Assembly: GCA_018340375.1 (NCBI GenBank) | Contig: JAFFJZ010000139.1 | Coordinates: 22,523-86,522, forward strand | Reading direction: 5' to 3' | Length of the DNA: 64,000 nt | Origin: Gonatopus flavifemur | Taxonomy: Eukaryota; Arthropoda; Insecta; Hymenoptera; Dryinidae | Shown here: in pieces, positions 43,314 through 53,168 of the stretch | Position numbering within the stretch: the first letter of the stretch is position 1 | Layout: the number at the start of each line of letters is the position of its first letter | Position numbers and translations under genes: made by a program | The notes under the pieces: model-generated | The model's database searches: none | What the model saw: only the letters and a program-made list of their open reading frames with translations | Told to the model about the DNA's origin: nothing

Positions 43314-45464
43314 TCAATCATTATCACTGATTTCTTCATCAGATAATTCTACCCCATCTAACAATTCATCGAAAAAATTAAATTCAGTCTGTTCCACATC
43401 TCCTGTTTTGCACTCATCATTATCATCATCATCACTATCTCTGTCATCTATCGAAAGTAGCTGTCTGACTTCCACTGGTAATGGCAATCGTTTTCTTCTG
43501 CGAATTCGAGATATGATACTCATGTTGGATACAATTGCATCAGAGGAATCCATTATGCGATAAAACAAATCTTCCAAATCCGCTTCCCTGCTACAATGTT
43601 TACTATGGTTGAGTCTAAAACTTTTATAGTCTTTATTACGAGATTCAGATGCCTCTTCTCCAAACATACCTACTGGTAGAACACAGTATTTCATTATGTC
43701 TCCAGCATGAACTAATATCTTATGAACTGTGGATGGCATAGGGTACCATGGATAGAGAGGAATATATAATTTCGCTGTATCCATACAGAACTCTTGGAAT
43801 TTTTTTACGTTGACAGGGAGTTGGCAAGAAAGAAAAATGAGAATAATTTTAGAGTTATGCACCAACTGATAATCAATGTTCAAGCAGTCAGCGAAAACAT
43901 CTGCATTTTGGAATGCTCTACGCGCCGTGTTTCCATCGTTAGTACTACGACTACCACCTGATTTTGGTTTATCGACTATTAGACCTAATTTATCATGTAA
44001 GGATTTTTGTATTTGAGTTTTTTGTTCTGCAAACAGCTTTTTCTGCTCATAAGTTCTGAGCTGCCACTTTTTAATATTCATTCGATAGGCTATGTGCAAA
44101 CAACATTCGAACAATCTAATCCATGCATGTAACGGACTCACACCATACTGAAGTGAGTTCTGATCAGGAAGAAAAGTGTTTGTTTGCCCAAGAATATTCT
44201 CTATAATATTAAATTGTTTTGGAGTAGATTTGCAAATAGGGCAGCTCTGTGAGGATTTGGTGTTTGTTAAGATTTGCAATACCTTTCCATCAATCAAAGT
44301 TAAATGCATAGAAAAATGGATTCTTATTTCATGGCCACTGCTCATCACGATACTCAAGGTATTTAATTGATCAATCTGATTTTGAATTTCCAATTTTTGG
44401 GACAGAATCACTCCCGCTGATTCTTTGATAAATTCTAATTTAATAGGACGACAAAATCTTGGAGATTGTGAAGCATTATTGTACCAAATTACCTTTCCAT
44501 TTTGGCATGTTAATTGTAAAGCAATCAGTGTGGTTGCAAAAATATTTTCATCATTTGAGCCGACATTATCTGAACCAATATTAAAACGTTGCTTATACCT
44601 TGAATGACCACTGCTACCATCGAATCCCCAAGAACATGTTAAAACAAATTCTGATTCTGTTAATGCATATGTATCCATCATTCTCAGTAAAACTTCTTCT
44701 TGCATTTCGACTATTCGTTTACTTGTATGGTTCAATAGTGATTGAACGGAAACCTGTGCTATATGTTCATTTATCAGAATGTCATCTTTTGGTGGTCTCA
44801 AAATATTTTTAGTTTCTCTTAAGTTATTGTAAGCTGGCCATATGTCAGCCCCGCAATTCTTAGATTCTTGACGTATAGCATTGTATGGCTCCTTTGATAA
44901 AGATTGATCTAATAGAAAAACTAGAGCTTCTAAAGGAGTTTTCTTTATAATTGAAGACGGTGCCATATTCATTAATTTCATCACCTTAGAAGCACGAGAG
45001 GGACTTTCTGTTATTTCATTTAGTATTACCTTCACATCATTTTGTCCAGATACATTAGCTGCATGACGTGCAGCCGATAGAAGTCTTTGTGGATCATTAG
45101 CATTGGCAGCACTAATAGCTGAAACATATCGTCTTTTTGATCTATCAGACTTCTCCGTGTAATCAAGAGATTTTCTACCAGGACCTGCTACTGAGGATCT
45201 GAATATAAAATCAGGTAAAACAAATTCAGAATCAAGCCATTTTTTATTTTTCAAAAGAAATCTATCAGTCATTCTATTTGCAGCCTCAAATTTTATATCC
45301 CGTTTTCTTTTGATAGTTGATAATGCAAGCTTAAGACAATCTATATTTTTTTTATCAAAATCACTTACGTTTTTATTGAGCTTATTTAATATGTATGTAA
45401 CAACTGAATCTTTTTTTGGTGAATTTGAAAGCAACTCAAGAATTCCTCTTTTGGTGAATTTCAT
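43314..45464 (-). CDS. Transib transposase (RAG1-like DDE), 716 aa, uninterrupted
   Basis: I start at the first in-frame ATG (45,462-45,464), giving MKFTKRGILELL; an upstream GTG extension is not a likely eukaryotic start. Numbered from this Met: D282 in GFDGSSGHS, D392 in LIDGKVLQIL and E607 in EEASESRNKD are the likely DDE triad, the last aligning with RAG1 Glu962 through the E-S-x-N-K pattern. C408/C411 (CPIC) and H581/H586 (VHKILVH) reproduce RAG1's C-x2-C ... H-x4-H zinc module. Other family blocks: TNDGNTARRAF, YPWYPMPSTVHK, HSKHCSREADLEDLF. The N-terminal 220 residues are basic and probably bind the ends. The C-terminus is Asp/Glu-rich (DDRDSDDDDNDE). Length fits Transib. It acts in the nucleus by cut-and-paste (family knowledge). 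Activity is untested, but no break is visible. Confidence 0.93.
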   Translation of the reverse strand: MKFTKRGILELLSNSPKKDSVVTYILNKLNKNVSDFDKKNIDCLKLALSTIKRKRDIKFEAANRMTDRFLLKNKKWLDSEFVLPDFIFRSSVAGPGRKSLDYTEKSDRSKRRYVSAISAANANDPQRLLSAARHAANVSGQNDVKVILNEITESPSRASKVMKLMNMAPSSIIKKTPLEALVFLLDQSLSKEPYNAIRQESKNCGADIWPAYNNLRETKNILRPPKDDILINEHIAQVSVQSLLNHTSKRIVEMQEEVLLRMMDTYALTESEFVLTCSWGFDGSSGHSRYKQRFNIGSDNVGSNDENIFATTLIALQLTCQNGKVIWYNNASQSPRFCRPIKLEFIKESAGVILSQKLEIQNQIDQLNTLSIVMSSGHEIRIHFSMHLTLIDGKVLQILTNTKSSQSCPICKSTPKQFNIIENILGQTNTFLPDQNSLQYGVSPLHAWIRLFECCLHIAYRMNIKKWQLRTYEQKKLFAEQKTQIQKSLHDKLGLIVDKPKSGGSRSTNDGNTARRAFQNADVFADCLNIDYQLVHNSKIILIFLSCQLPVNVKKFQEFCMDTAKLYIPLYPWYPMPSTVHKILVHAGDIMKYCVLPVGMFGEEASESRNKDYKSFRLNHSKHCSREADLEDLFYRIMDSSDAIVSNMSIISRIRRRKRLPLPVEVRQLLSIDDRDSDDDDNDECKTGDVEQTEFNFFDELLDGVELSDEEISDND

Positions 45465-46270
45465 TTTATGCACATGGAACGAAACTTTCACATTCACCAG
45501 CTGCTATAAATTGAATCGACTCTTACAAAAATGAAAAAGACTGAATATTGATGAAATGCTCACTTTATCCTGAAAGATGAGGTTCATGTGATAAACTAAG
45601 TGCCATTAACCGAACTTCTCCGATAATCTTTGTATAGCATATAACGCATCAGAATCATAAGCGAAGAGTAATGTTGCCGCGAGCCGCAAAATAAGCCGTA
45701 ACGAATTCCAGGTTTTGAATTATCTGAATCCAAAGTGACCTGCTCTTTAGTCAACGAAATTGCCCCAAAATCCAATTTATCAGACCTTCAACTGAATTTG
45801 AAGGTTCAAATTGTGATATATCTTTATTGAAAAAAGTTTTAAATCAATCTATACTCGAGCTGGACCTATGCTGTTGGATGTAGAAATCGGTTGCAAATTC
45901 AAATTACAGAACTACGAGTTTATATGAACTTTTGAATGAGACTATAGGACCATCCAACCAAGTATTCAGACAATTTTCACGTCTCATAGTCCTATTTGAA
46001 TCCAGTTGAAATCTAAAGCTTGTTACGGCTCGCTTTGCGGCTCGCGGCAACACTAGCGATGAACCTTCCCAACACACACAAATACTGGCGTTTCAAAGGA
46101 CCATTAAAGGGCCGCTATCAGCATCGTTGGACCATTGATGGTCCATTAAAACAACAACAATTGGTGTTTATGGGGTTAAGAAAATTTGATGAATTTTCAA
46201 ATTTTATTCCGCCATATTGGATCCGCCATCTTGAATTTGCAAAATCTGACCTCAGATTCATAATCAGCAA
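45465..46270. promoter_or_regulatory. Transib-A copy 2 5' region
   Basis: Non-coding upstream sequence shared with copies 1 and 3. It contains inverted CGAGCCGTAACGAG/CGTTACGGCTCG words around GTTGCCGCGAGCCGCAAAA near 45,675 and 46,040. This inverted pair, about 370 bp apart, is of unknown role. The promoter must lie here by position. Confidence 0.35.
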
Positions 46271-46906
46271 CCCTAAAAACCTCTGTACACCAGAATCCAG
46301 ACGGTTCTAATGAAATTTTCAATTTTTACCACTTGTTCAAATATTTGTCCCATTGACGTAACGAGTTTTCATTCACATTAAATACGATTTTTCTGACTTC
46401 TGAATGAAAACGGGCAAAAAGGGGCATATCCACAGTGTTGAGAACTCTTTCACGAAAAGTTTGGTATATCATTCTGTCCATTTGGAAGTGGAAGCTCAGG
46501 AAGGTTCAATTCAAAGGTACAGAAGTGCAGTAAAACCTAATGAAATGAGACAAACTGAAATGATTAGACTAAAAATATAGCATGGAAAATGTTATTTCTT
46601 TACAAATATCATTAGAATTATGCAATTACAAGATAAATATGCACTGCTGCAATGTCTAGAGAAATGATATTGAGTTCGGAGCATGTATAAACTCAATGAC
46701 AATGCATTCATTTTTCAACATAAATTTGAAATAAAAATGTCCTTTATGAGGGACCTAAGCTACCAAAAGTAACGATATCTTGTGATTCAGTGTGTCAAAG
46801 TATATAGAAACAAATTATGATGTTTATATTTGATTTCAATCAATTTGAAAAAGAATCGTTTTTGGCCACGCAACTAGATTCCTGGCCCACTGTGTGTATG
46901 TGAGAA

Positions 46907-47290
46907 TAGGGATATTTTGAAACAGAGATGTTCACGATTATTCATATTTAGGAATAGACTTATTTGAGAAGGAAAATTATTAGAAATACTGTTTTTTAAC
47001 ATGAATTTTCACTGGTTTTAATTTTCGAATTTCGTAGCATGAAAAATTACTGCTTCGTCTCATCATTTTGTAATCTCATGCCAAGAAATTGTTATGTCAA
47101 GTATATCCCCCGTCTAATGGGAAAACCAGTCATTTTTAATGATGCATTTCTCTCAGGGTAAGGATAGAGATATTTAAGAGTGGACATGTGTAGAAATCAA
47201 GATATCTAGGATCCAGGATATTTGAGGATAGAGATATAGGCATCCACTCGATTGAGAATAGAGAAATAAAGAATAGAGTTGTCTATCCGC
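46907..47290 (+). repeat. Right arm of the inverted repeat flanking Transib-A copy 2
   Basis: Matches the complement of 41,652-41,885 but with about 170 bp of extra sequence at 46,990-47,160. It ends ATTGAGAATAGAG. Confidence 0.65.
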
Positions 47291-47381
47291 CGAATTGATA
47301 TTGCTCAAATGATACAAGTGATAGTCTTTAATAACAGTGTTTATTCTGAATTAGGAAATTTCCATGAATTGACGAGTGAAA

Positions 47382-49672
47382 ATGGGTAAAAGCAAAACAT
47401 CTTTTCAACGATCTTGGGTACAGAAATGGAGTTGGGCAATACCGGTAAAAGATCCCTTCAAAGCTGGGTGTAAACTTTGCAATACTGAATTTGATGTATC
47501 AAATATGGGAGCGGGTTCATTAAAATCTCATGAACTTGGAAAAAAGCATCAGTTAGCAAGTAAATCTCAGAGTTCAAGTTACTCCATTACAAATTTTACA
47601 AGCGTTCCCAAGTTAGTATCGGAATCAGTACCTACTCAACCAGTAACTGATACGTTACCCGAACCAACGGCTGGTAGATCTGGAGCGTCACATTCCAGTA
47701 AATCAATCGACATTGAGACTCAAAAAACTTCATCAAAAAGTACTGGTATTCTGAAGGAATATTTGATCGAAGATAGCGTTACAAAAACAGAAATTATCTG
47801 GACATTACATAAAGTTTCAACTCATGCGTCATCAAGAAGCCAATCGAGTGCAACTGAACTATTTCCTTCAATGTTTCCAGGCTGTGAAGTTGCTGAAAAA
47901 ATGAACTTACACAAAGATACAATAGGATATTACACAACGTTTGGTTTGGGGCCATATTTTGAGAAGAATTTAGTCCAAGAGGTGCAAGGCTGTGTTTTTT
48001 TGCTATATCTTTCGATGAAAGTTTGAATAAAGTGACACGAAAAAATCAAATGGACTTATTGATTCGTTTTTGGAATCAAGACAACAATAAAGTGTCAACT
48101 AGATATTTGACATCGGTGTTTTTAGGTCACACAACAGCTCAAGACTTATTGAACGCCTTTTTAAATGCCTCAAAAGATAAAGGGCTTTCTACTTCCAAGC
48201 TGATTCAGGTCTCACTCGATGGTCTAAATGTGAACTTGAAATTTCTTAATGATTTGAAGATGTTCTTAAAAGAAGAACAGGAGAATGGACCTCAACTTCT
48301 GGAGACTGGAACATGTTCATTACATATTGTGAATGGCGCATTCAGAACAGCCCATGCCAAAGCTGGATGGAATATCAATGAATTTCTCAGGGCACTGTAT
48401 TATCTGTTTAAAGACTTTCCATCGCGAAGATCTGATTTAGTGAATGCTTCCGGATCAGATCTTTTCCCTCTAAAATTTTGTTCGACCCGATGGGTTGAGA
48501 ATACAACCGTTATAAGCCGTGCTCTAAAAATGATACCCGGGCTAGAAAAATACGTTCAAAAAGTCGAAAATAAGCCCCCGGATAGTCAAAATTTCATCAA
48601 GGTTAAAAATCACATCAACGATCCTTTACTTCCTGCAAGATTAGCATTAATTCGATCTATATCTGCAGAACTGGAAGAATTTTTGATTCAGTTTCAAACC
48701 GATAATCCTATGCTTCCGTACTTGTGGGATGATTTACAGAATTTACTCCGTAATATCTTAGGTCGTTTCATCAAAGAAAATGTTTTGAAGGCTGCAAAAA
48801 CCACAAAAAAGTTATTATCAGTTGATGTCTTAGCTAAAGAGAATGTAAAATTCATTAAACACATTGATACAGGATTTTCCGCTCATCTTCACCTCAAGAA
48901 TCTCAAAGACTGCGATGCTTTAATGTTTAAAAGAGAGTGCCTCCAATTTTTACAAGAGTTGAGTAGAAAACTGATAGAAAAGTGCCCTCTTAATTATAAA
49001 ATAACAATATCAGCCACATGCTTTTCTCCCCATATTATGGGAGGTAATGAACAAATCAAAGCGTCACGTATTTCATTGGCATTGGAAACCTTTGTGGAAA
49101 AAGGGCAGATTGCTCCTACTGCCGCAGACAAAATAAAACGAGAGTATTTACAGCTTTGCTCTAACGCACAAGTCAAAGATCAATTGTTGAAGTTCAAAAA
49201 AGGAGACGCTTCGAATTCATTCCTTGATCACCTTCTCACTGAGCACGAAGTTTCAAATTCTCTCAAGACTTTTATGCACAAGATTTGTGTGCTTTTCCAC
49301 GGTAATGCTGGAGTGGAGAGGAGTTTCTCAATAAACAAAGAATGTTGAGTTGAAAATCTTAGTGAAAAAAGTTTGGTCGCTCAACGACAAGTTTGTGATG
49401 CCATAAAGGCTGCAGGAGGCGTTGACAAGGTAGACATTACCAGATCTTCAATTCATTATGTGAAAAATGCATCAAGTAAACGGAAAGAATATTTATCAGA
49501 TGAGAAAGAGAAAGCGAATAAATTAGCTGAAGAAAAAAACACTTTGAAGAGAGAACTAAAGACTTTAGAAGTTACCAAAAAAAGATTATTGCTCGATGCT
49601 CAAGCAGAAGCACAAGAGTTGGAAGAAAAGACCAAGAAGTTGAGAAAAAGACCATCGCTCAAATTGTTTTGA
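47382..49672 (+). pseudogene. hAT-like transposase with BED finger, one frameshift and one stop
   Basis: The ATG at 47,382 opens a frame with a BED-type zinc finger (WSW..., C-x2-C, H-x5-H in KLCNTEFD...HELGKKH). One extra T in a T-run near 48,000 shifts the frame. The next frame gives AISFDESLNK (first catalytic Asp region), an RNase-H-like core (HIVNGAFRTAH, KFCSTRWVEN) and the C-terminal dimerisation block LFHGNAGVERSFSINKEC. A TGA at 49,346-49,348 interrupts, then VENLSEKSLVAQRQ and a Lys/Glu coiled coil continue to 49,672. The total would be about 760 residues, a normal hAT size. It resembles the hAT-like transposase relatives with a GNA-VERGFS signature. Terminal repeats are not identified. 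Confidence 0.78.
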
Positions 49673-49934
49673 TAAATTTTTCGTATCCTGTCTTCATGAA
49701 ATTTAGTAAATTTTCTTTTTACGTGTAGAACTTGATGTTTCATGTTTCAATTGTTAGATATTTTTTATGTCCTGAGAACATTCTTTGTAATTTTCAGCGA
49801 TTACTTTCATGATTATAAAAAATAAAAATTTTGCAGTTAGAAGATACAATTTTGATTTCTATACCCGTTCACTAGCGTATGTACTGCTTATAACACGTTT
49901 ATTCTTGAAAAATACTGAAATATACGCATCATGC

Positions 49935-50035
49935 CGTTCGACCTGGAAAAATCCCTCAATCAGCCTGGAAAACCTGGAAAAAACCTGGAATTTTGAAATC
50001 AGAAACCAGTAGACACCCTGGTCTGGAATTTGAGG
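49935..50035. repeat. CCTGGAAAA short-motif repeat, second cluster
   Basis: Several ACCTGGAAAA, GCCTGGAAAACC and CCTGGAATTTTG words follow the hAT-like gene by about 260 bp and match the cluster at 35,640-35,750. They may mark the end of the hAT-like element and of a lost relative. Confidence 0.55.
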
Positions 50036-50039
50036 ATGA

Positions 50040-51725
50040 TGGTGAATTGGAGTTTGATTCGTCGAATAAATTGATGAATAATCCTAAATTCATTGAACCC
50101 ATCGGCACATCATTAAACGTCTCTCAAGGAGAAATTTTGATTATGATTTTGGGTCCATGCTAATCCACGAACCTTCAAAAACTGCAGCGGTGGATGTGAT
50201 GAAAATGATCAATCGTGTCGTAGGGCATCGTGTATCACCTGACACATGATATTTATTGAAGAAACTTTTCCATCCATCAAATGGTTCAACGCATCATGCT
50301 TTGTGGTATCACATATAATGTCTATGGATCTGATTCTCCTGACTCCTTTGTGACTATGAATGTGGAAGATGGAATAAGAAAGTTATGACAATCGTTTGAA
50401 GATCACTGAAGTCATATATCCAAAGAGAGAAACGATGTGATCAGAGATATATTTGACGGAAAGGCGTACAAAAATTTGAGAAAAACTATATCATCAGGTG
50501 AATTAACTAAATTTGTCAATATATTATAGTCATTTATATTCTGAATCAAGTTTTCAAGAGATCTCAGATCAATTACTCACACACCAATCGATATTTCGAA
50601 TTCATCTCAAGACAGATTCAAGATGTTCCATGCTATACCGAGAGGAATTTTCGGATGGGGGCCAAATTAACGAAAAACCAAATCAACGAAAAGTGGGTTG
50701 AAAAGAGAGATACGTCACACTCTCTCTTTGTTCTTCCAACACGGTATTCATTTCTTGTCCGAGAGGTGGTCGGAAGTGGTCGAAAGCGATGGACAATACT
50801 TTGATTAATGTATTCTTTGATTTTCATTCGAAATAAATGATTTTTTTCATCAAAAAAACGCTACGAATTTTTCCTTATGATCTAATGTCCATGTGACTTG
50901 ACATGTTGTAATTCACCTTATCTGAATTTCATGACTTCGTAGAAATATAATGATGATATGATAATATTATTTGGACAGACGACTATGCAACCATCACCTT
51001 CAATTCAGATGGCTCGCACTCGTTGAGATCATCTGGGACTACAATTTGGCCCATCTAGCTCATGATAAACGAGTTTCCTCCACAGGGAAGGTTTCCAAAC
51101 ATGCTGCGTTATTGGTTATGGTTTGGCGAGGATAAGCCAAACATGAAAGTATTATCAATTCTGTTTGTGAATGATATGGAACAACTATATACCAAGGGAG
51201 TACTCTGCTCAATCAATGGAGAGAAGAGGAATATAAAAGTATATCACGTTTGCTGCTGCGTGGATTCGGTGGCTCGTGCACCGAGGCAAGGCGTATTACA
51301 ATTCAATGGGCATTATGGGTGTTTGCATTTCAGAGAGATAGTTGAAAAAACTGTGAAGTACACTATGGATCCATCTACGAGAGTGAGAACTGAGCGTCAG
51401 ATGATTGAGGATGCGGCAGAAGGTATTAAAACAAATAGAATCATTGATGGTATGAAATTCCCTTCACCTTTGATGAATTCAAGCAACTCCAACATTATCA
51501 AATCATCCACACCAGACTATATGCATTGCCTACTCCTTAGTGTAGCTAGAGCATTTGCAAAGTACTGGTTTTCAACAAAAAAGCAACCATATTCTATTGC
51601 TGATCATAACATTGGACGGAATGATGAACATTTGAAGAATATCCAATCTCCTTTCATGGTTCAACGTATCCGACGAAATATCAGGGAGATGAAATTTTGG
51701 AAAGCTCGAGAGTATCTTTTCAACA
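50040..51725 (+). pseudogene. EnSpm/CACTA-like transposase relic
   Basis: The best part, 50,985-51,725, reads TITFNSDGSHSLRSS (first catalytic Asp context), an in-frame TAG near 51,056, then LMINEFPPQGRFPNM, WFGEDKPNMK, CCCVDSVARAPRQGVLQFNG (second Asp), STPDYMHCLLLSVARAFAKYW and REMKFWKAREYLFN. These blocks characterise animal EnSpm-like transposases. Upstream, 50,040-50,510 holds broken pieces of the same protein (DIFDGKAYKNLRK). 50,640-50,980 is interrupted by other sequence, including a GGGGGCCAAATTAACGAAAA phrase also present at 62,578. The 3' part is cut by a MITE at 51,730. Confidence 0.68.
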
Positions 51726-51729
51726 TATA

Positions 51730-52150
51730 CAGGGTGATTCAAAATTCCCGCACTCTTTTCTGGGAGTAGATTCCTGATGAAATCATTTCTGAAATTACAA
51801 CTTTCACCTACAGCATATCGTGATAAGAATTCATGACAATAATCAATTTTTCCACAGTGTCGACGAATTCAATCGTTCTACATAGAAAATTCACCAATTT
51901 GTATGTTGGTACATCGTATCGATTATACCGATCAGCTGATCGTATGAGCGCCCTCTGCAAGCACCTTCCTCTCTTGTTCTGTTATGACGCTCCTGAATGA
52001 CCGATGGATCCACCTCATAATTAGTCAACTTTAATTAATTATGTCTCGGAAATTATGCGTCGGAGAGCATTGTGCAAAAGGACAAATCGTTTCAGAATTT
52101 CATCACGAATCTACTCCCAAAGAAGAGTGCGGGAATTTTGAATCACCCTG
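51730..52150. repeat. Mariner-type MITE, 421 bp, TA duplication
   Basis: It begins CAGGGTGATTCAAAATTCCC and ends GGGAATTTTGAATCACCCTG, with more than 45 bp of inverted ends. TA (within TATA) lies on both sides. It inserts in the EnSpm-like frame after REYLFNI. It has no ORF of its own. Confidence 0.85.
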
Positions 52151-52204
52151 TATAAGACAGGTCAACATTTGATCTACGCTGGAACACCAGAACAGAGGTG
52201 AGTA

Positions 52205-52690
52205 CCTATAAGTTTTGGAGGTCGCAGATCACGATTCCTGGATCCATATGACCTCATCACGTCAGGATCGAGGTCAAATCAAGGTCAAAGATCTCAAATC
52301 GAAAGATATAATTTTTTTTACTTCGGTTCCGAACCAGCGGGAAATTTTACATTCGAATAAAAGTGATATCGCCGGGTCATATGGAGGTCGTATATAGGTA
52401 AAATCCTGTTTTCGAATCTTTTTTTCATATTAGGCTAAGCAGGCTCTTGGATTGGTTGACTTTTACGTTTTGAGAGTCGCAGATCACGATTCTGAGGTCT
52501 ATATGACCCCATCACTTCCGAATCAAGGTCAAATCAAGATCAAGCATCTCAAATCGAGAGATATAACTTTTTTGACCCCGGGTTCCGAGCCTGCGGAAAA
52601 TTTTACATCCAAATACACTTTTACGTTCAAATTAAAGTCATATCTGCAGGTCATATGAAGGTAATATGCAGGTAGAATTTTTTTTTTGAA
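52205..52690. repeat. Left sub-terminal repeats (two units) of the unclassified element
   Basis: Two direct units of about 255 bp start at about 52,220 and 52,478 with GTCGCAGATCACGATTC. Each contains TGACC/GGTCA words in both orientations (TCAAATCAAGGTCAAAG, GGTCATATGGAGGT). Confidence 0.75.
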
Positions 52691-52884
52691 CCTTTTGTTC
52701 GATTGTAGCGGTTATTACGTGTGATTGCACCCAGGGCATCTCCCCGCGGTGACGGCGGGCAACGGAGTTGTCCCGCGTTCCGGCTAAGTCCCTGGGTTAC
52801 GGCTTCCATGCCGTTATGGCAACCACACGGGATAATGTTACAGGACAGGGTTTCGGAGACTCAGAACCGGCAGCTGGTCAGGGT

Positions 52885-53053
52885 CAGTGCTGCCAGAAAT
52901 GAAGGAGCTCCAGCGTTTTACCCCCTCCATGTATCATCGCAGAGCACGCACGCTATAACTATATATATGACATCTATAGTTATAGCGTGCGTGCTTTGCA
53001 ATGGTATATGGAGAGGGTAAAACGCTGGAGCTCCTTCATTTCTGGCAGCACTG
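52885..53053. repeat. hAT-type MITE forming a near-perfect hairpin, 169 bp
   Basis: CAGTGCTGCCAGAAATGAAG is mirrored by CTTCATTTCTGGCAGCACTG. The arms pair for about 75-80 bp up to a small loop at TATATATGACATC. The 8-bp flanks GTCAGGGT (52,877-52,884) and GTCAGTGT (53,054-53,061) agree at seven positions, fitting a hAT target duplication. CAGTGCTGCC is a typical hAT end. It lies in the 5' region of the unclassified element. Confidence 0.85.
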
Positions 53054-53168
53054 GTCAGTGTGGGAAAGCGGGCCCGCAGGCGTCGTCATCATGCGACCGC
53101 AGCTCTACATTGGTGGGAAACTCGGCCTTTGTAGAGTCGAATGCGACAAGTCAATCCTCGTCTTGCAT

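Larger units (their letters stand above)
42067..46894 (-). mobile_element. Transib-A copy 2, complete, TSD TGTAT, intact transposase
   Basis: The left edge is CACAGTGGGCCAGGTAGC and the right edge is CCTGGCCCACTGTG. TGTAT flanks it at 42,062-42,066 and 46,895-46,899. Length is 4,828 bp, in minus orientation. Order inside, from its own start: left sub-terminal unit, transposase, foldback MITE, right sub-terminal array. It differs from copies 1 and 3 by scattered substitutions, for example in the A-rich 3' region and near its own left end, so it belongs to a slightly older or separate insertion event. Confidence 0.94.

Noticed and set aside
43314..45464. A true RAG1 homologue or adaptive-immunity gene
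   Set aside because: It lies between Transib ends with a target duplication and lacks the RAG1 N-terminal RING region. It is a transposase that shares the RAG1 core.
45465..45497. GTG start that extends the Transib-A protein by 11 residues
   Set aside because: A eukaryotic gene would start at ATG. The ATG at 45,462-45,464 is conserved in all three copies.
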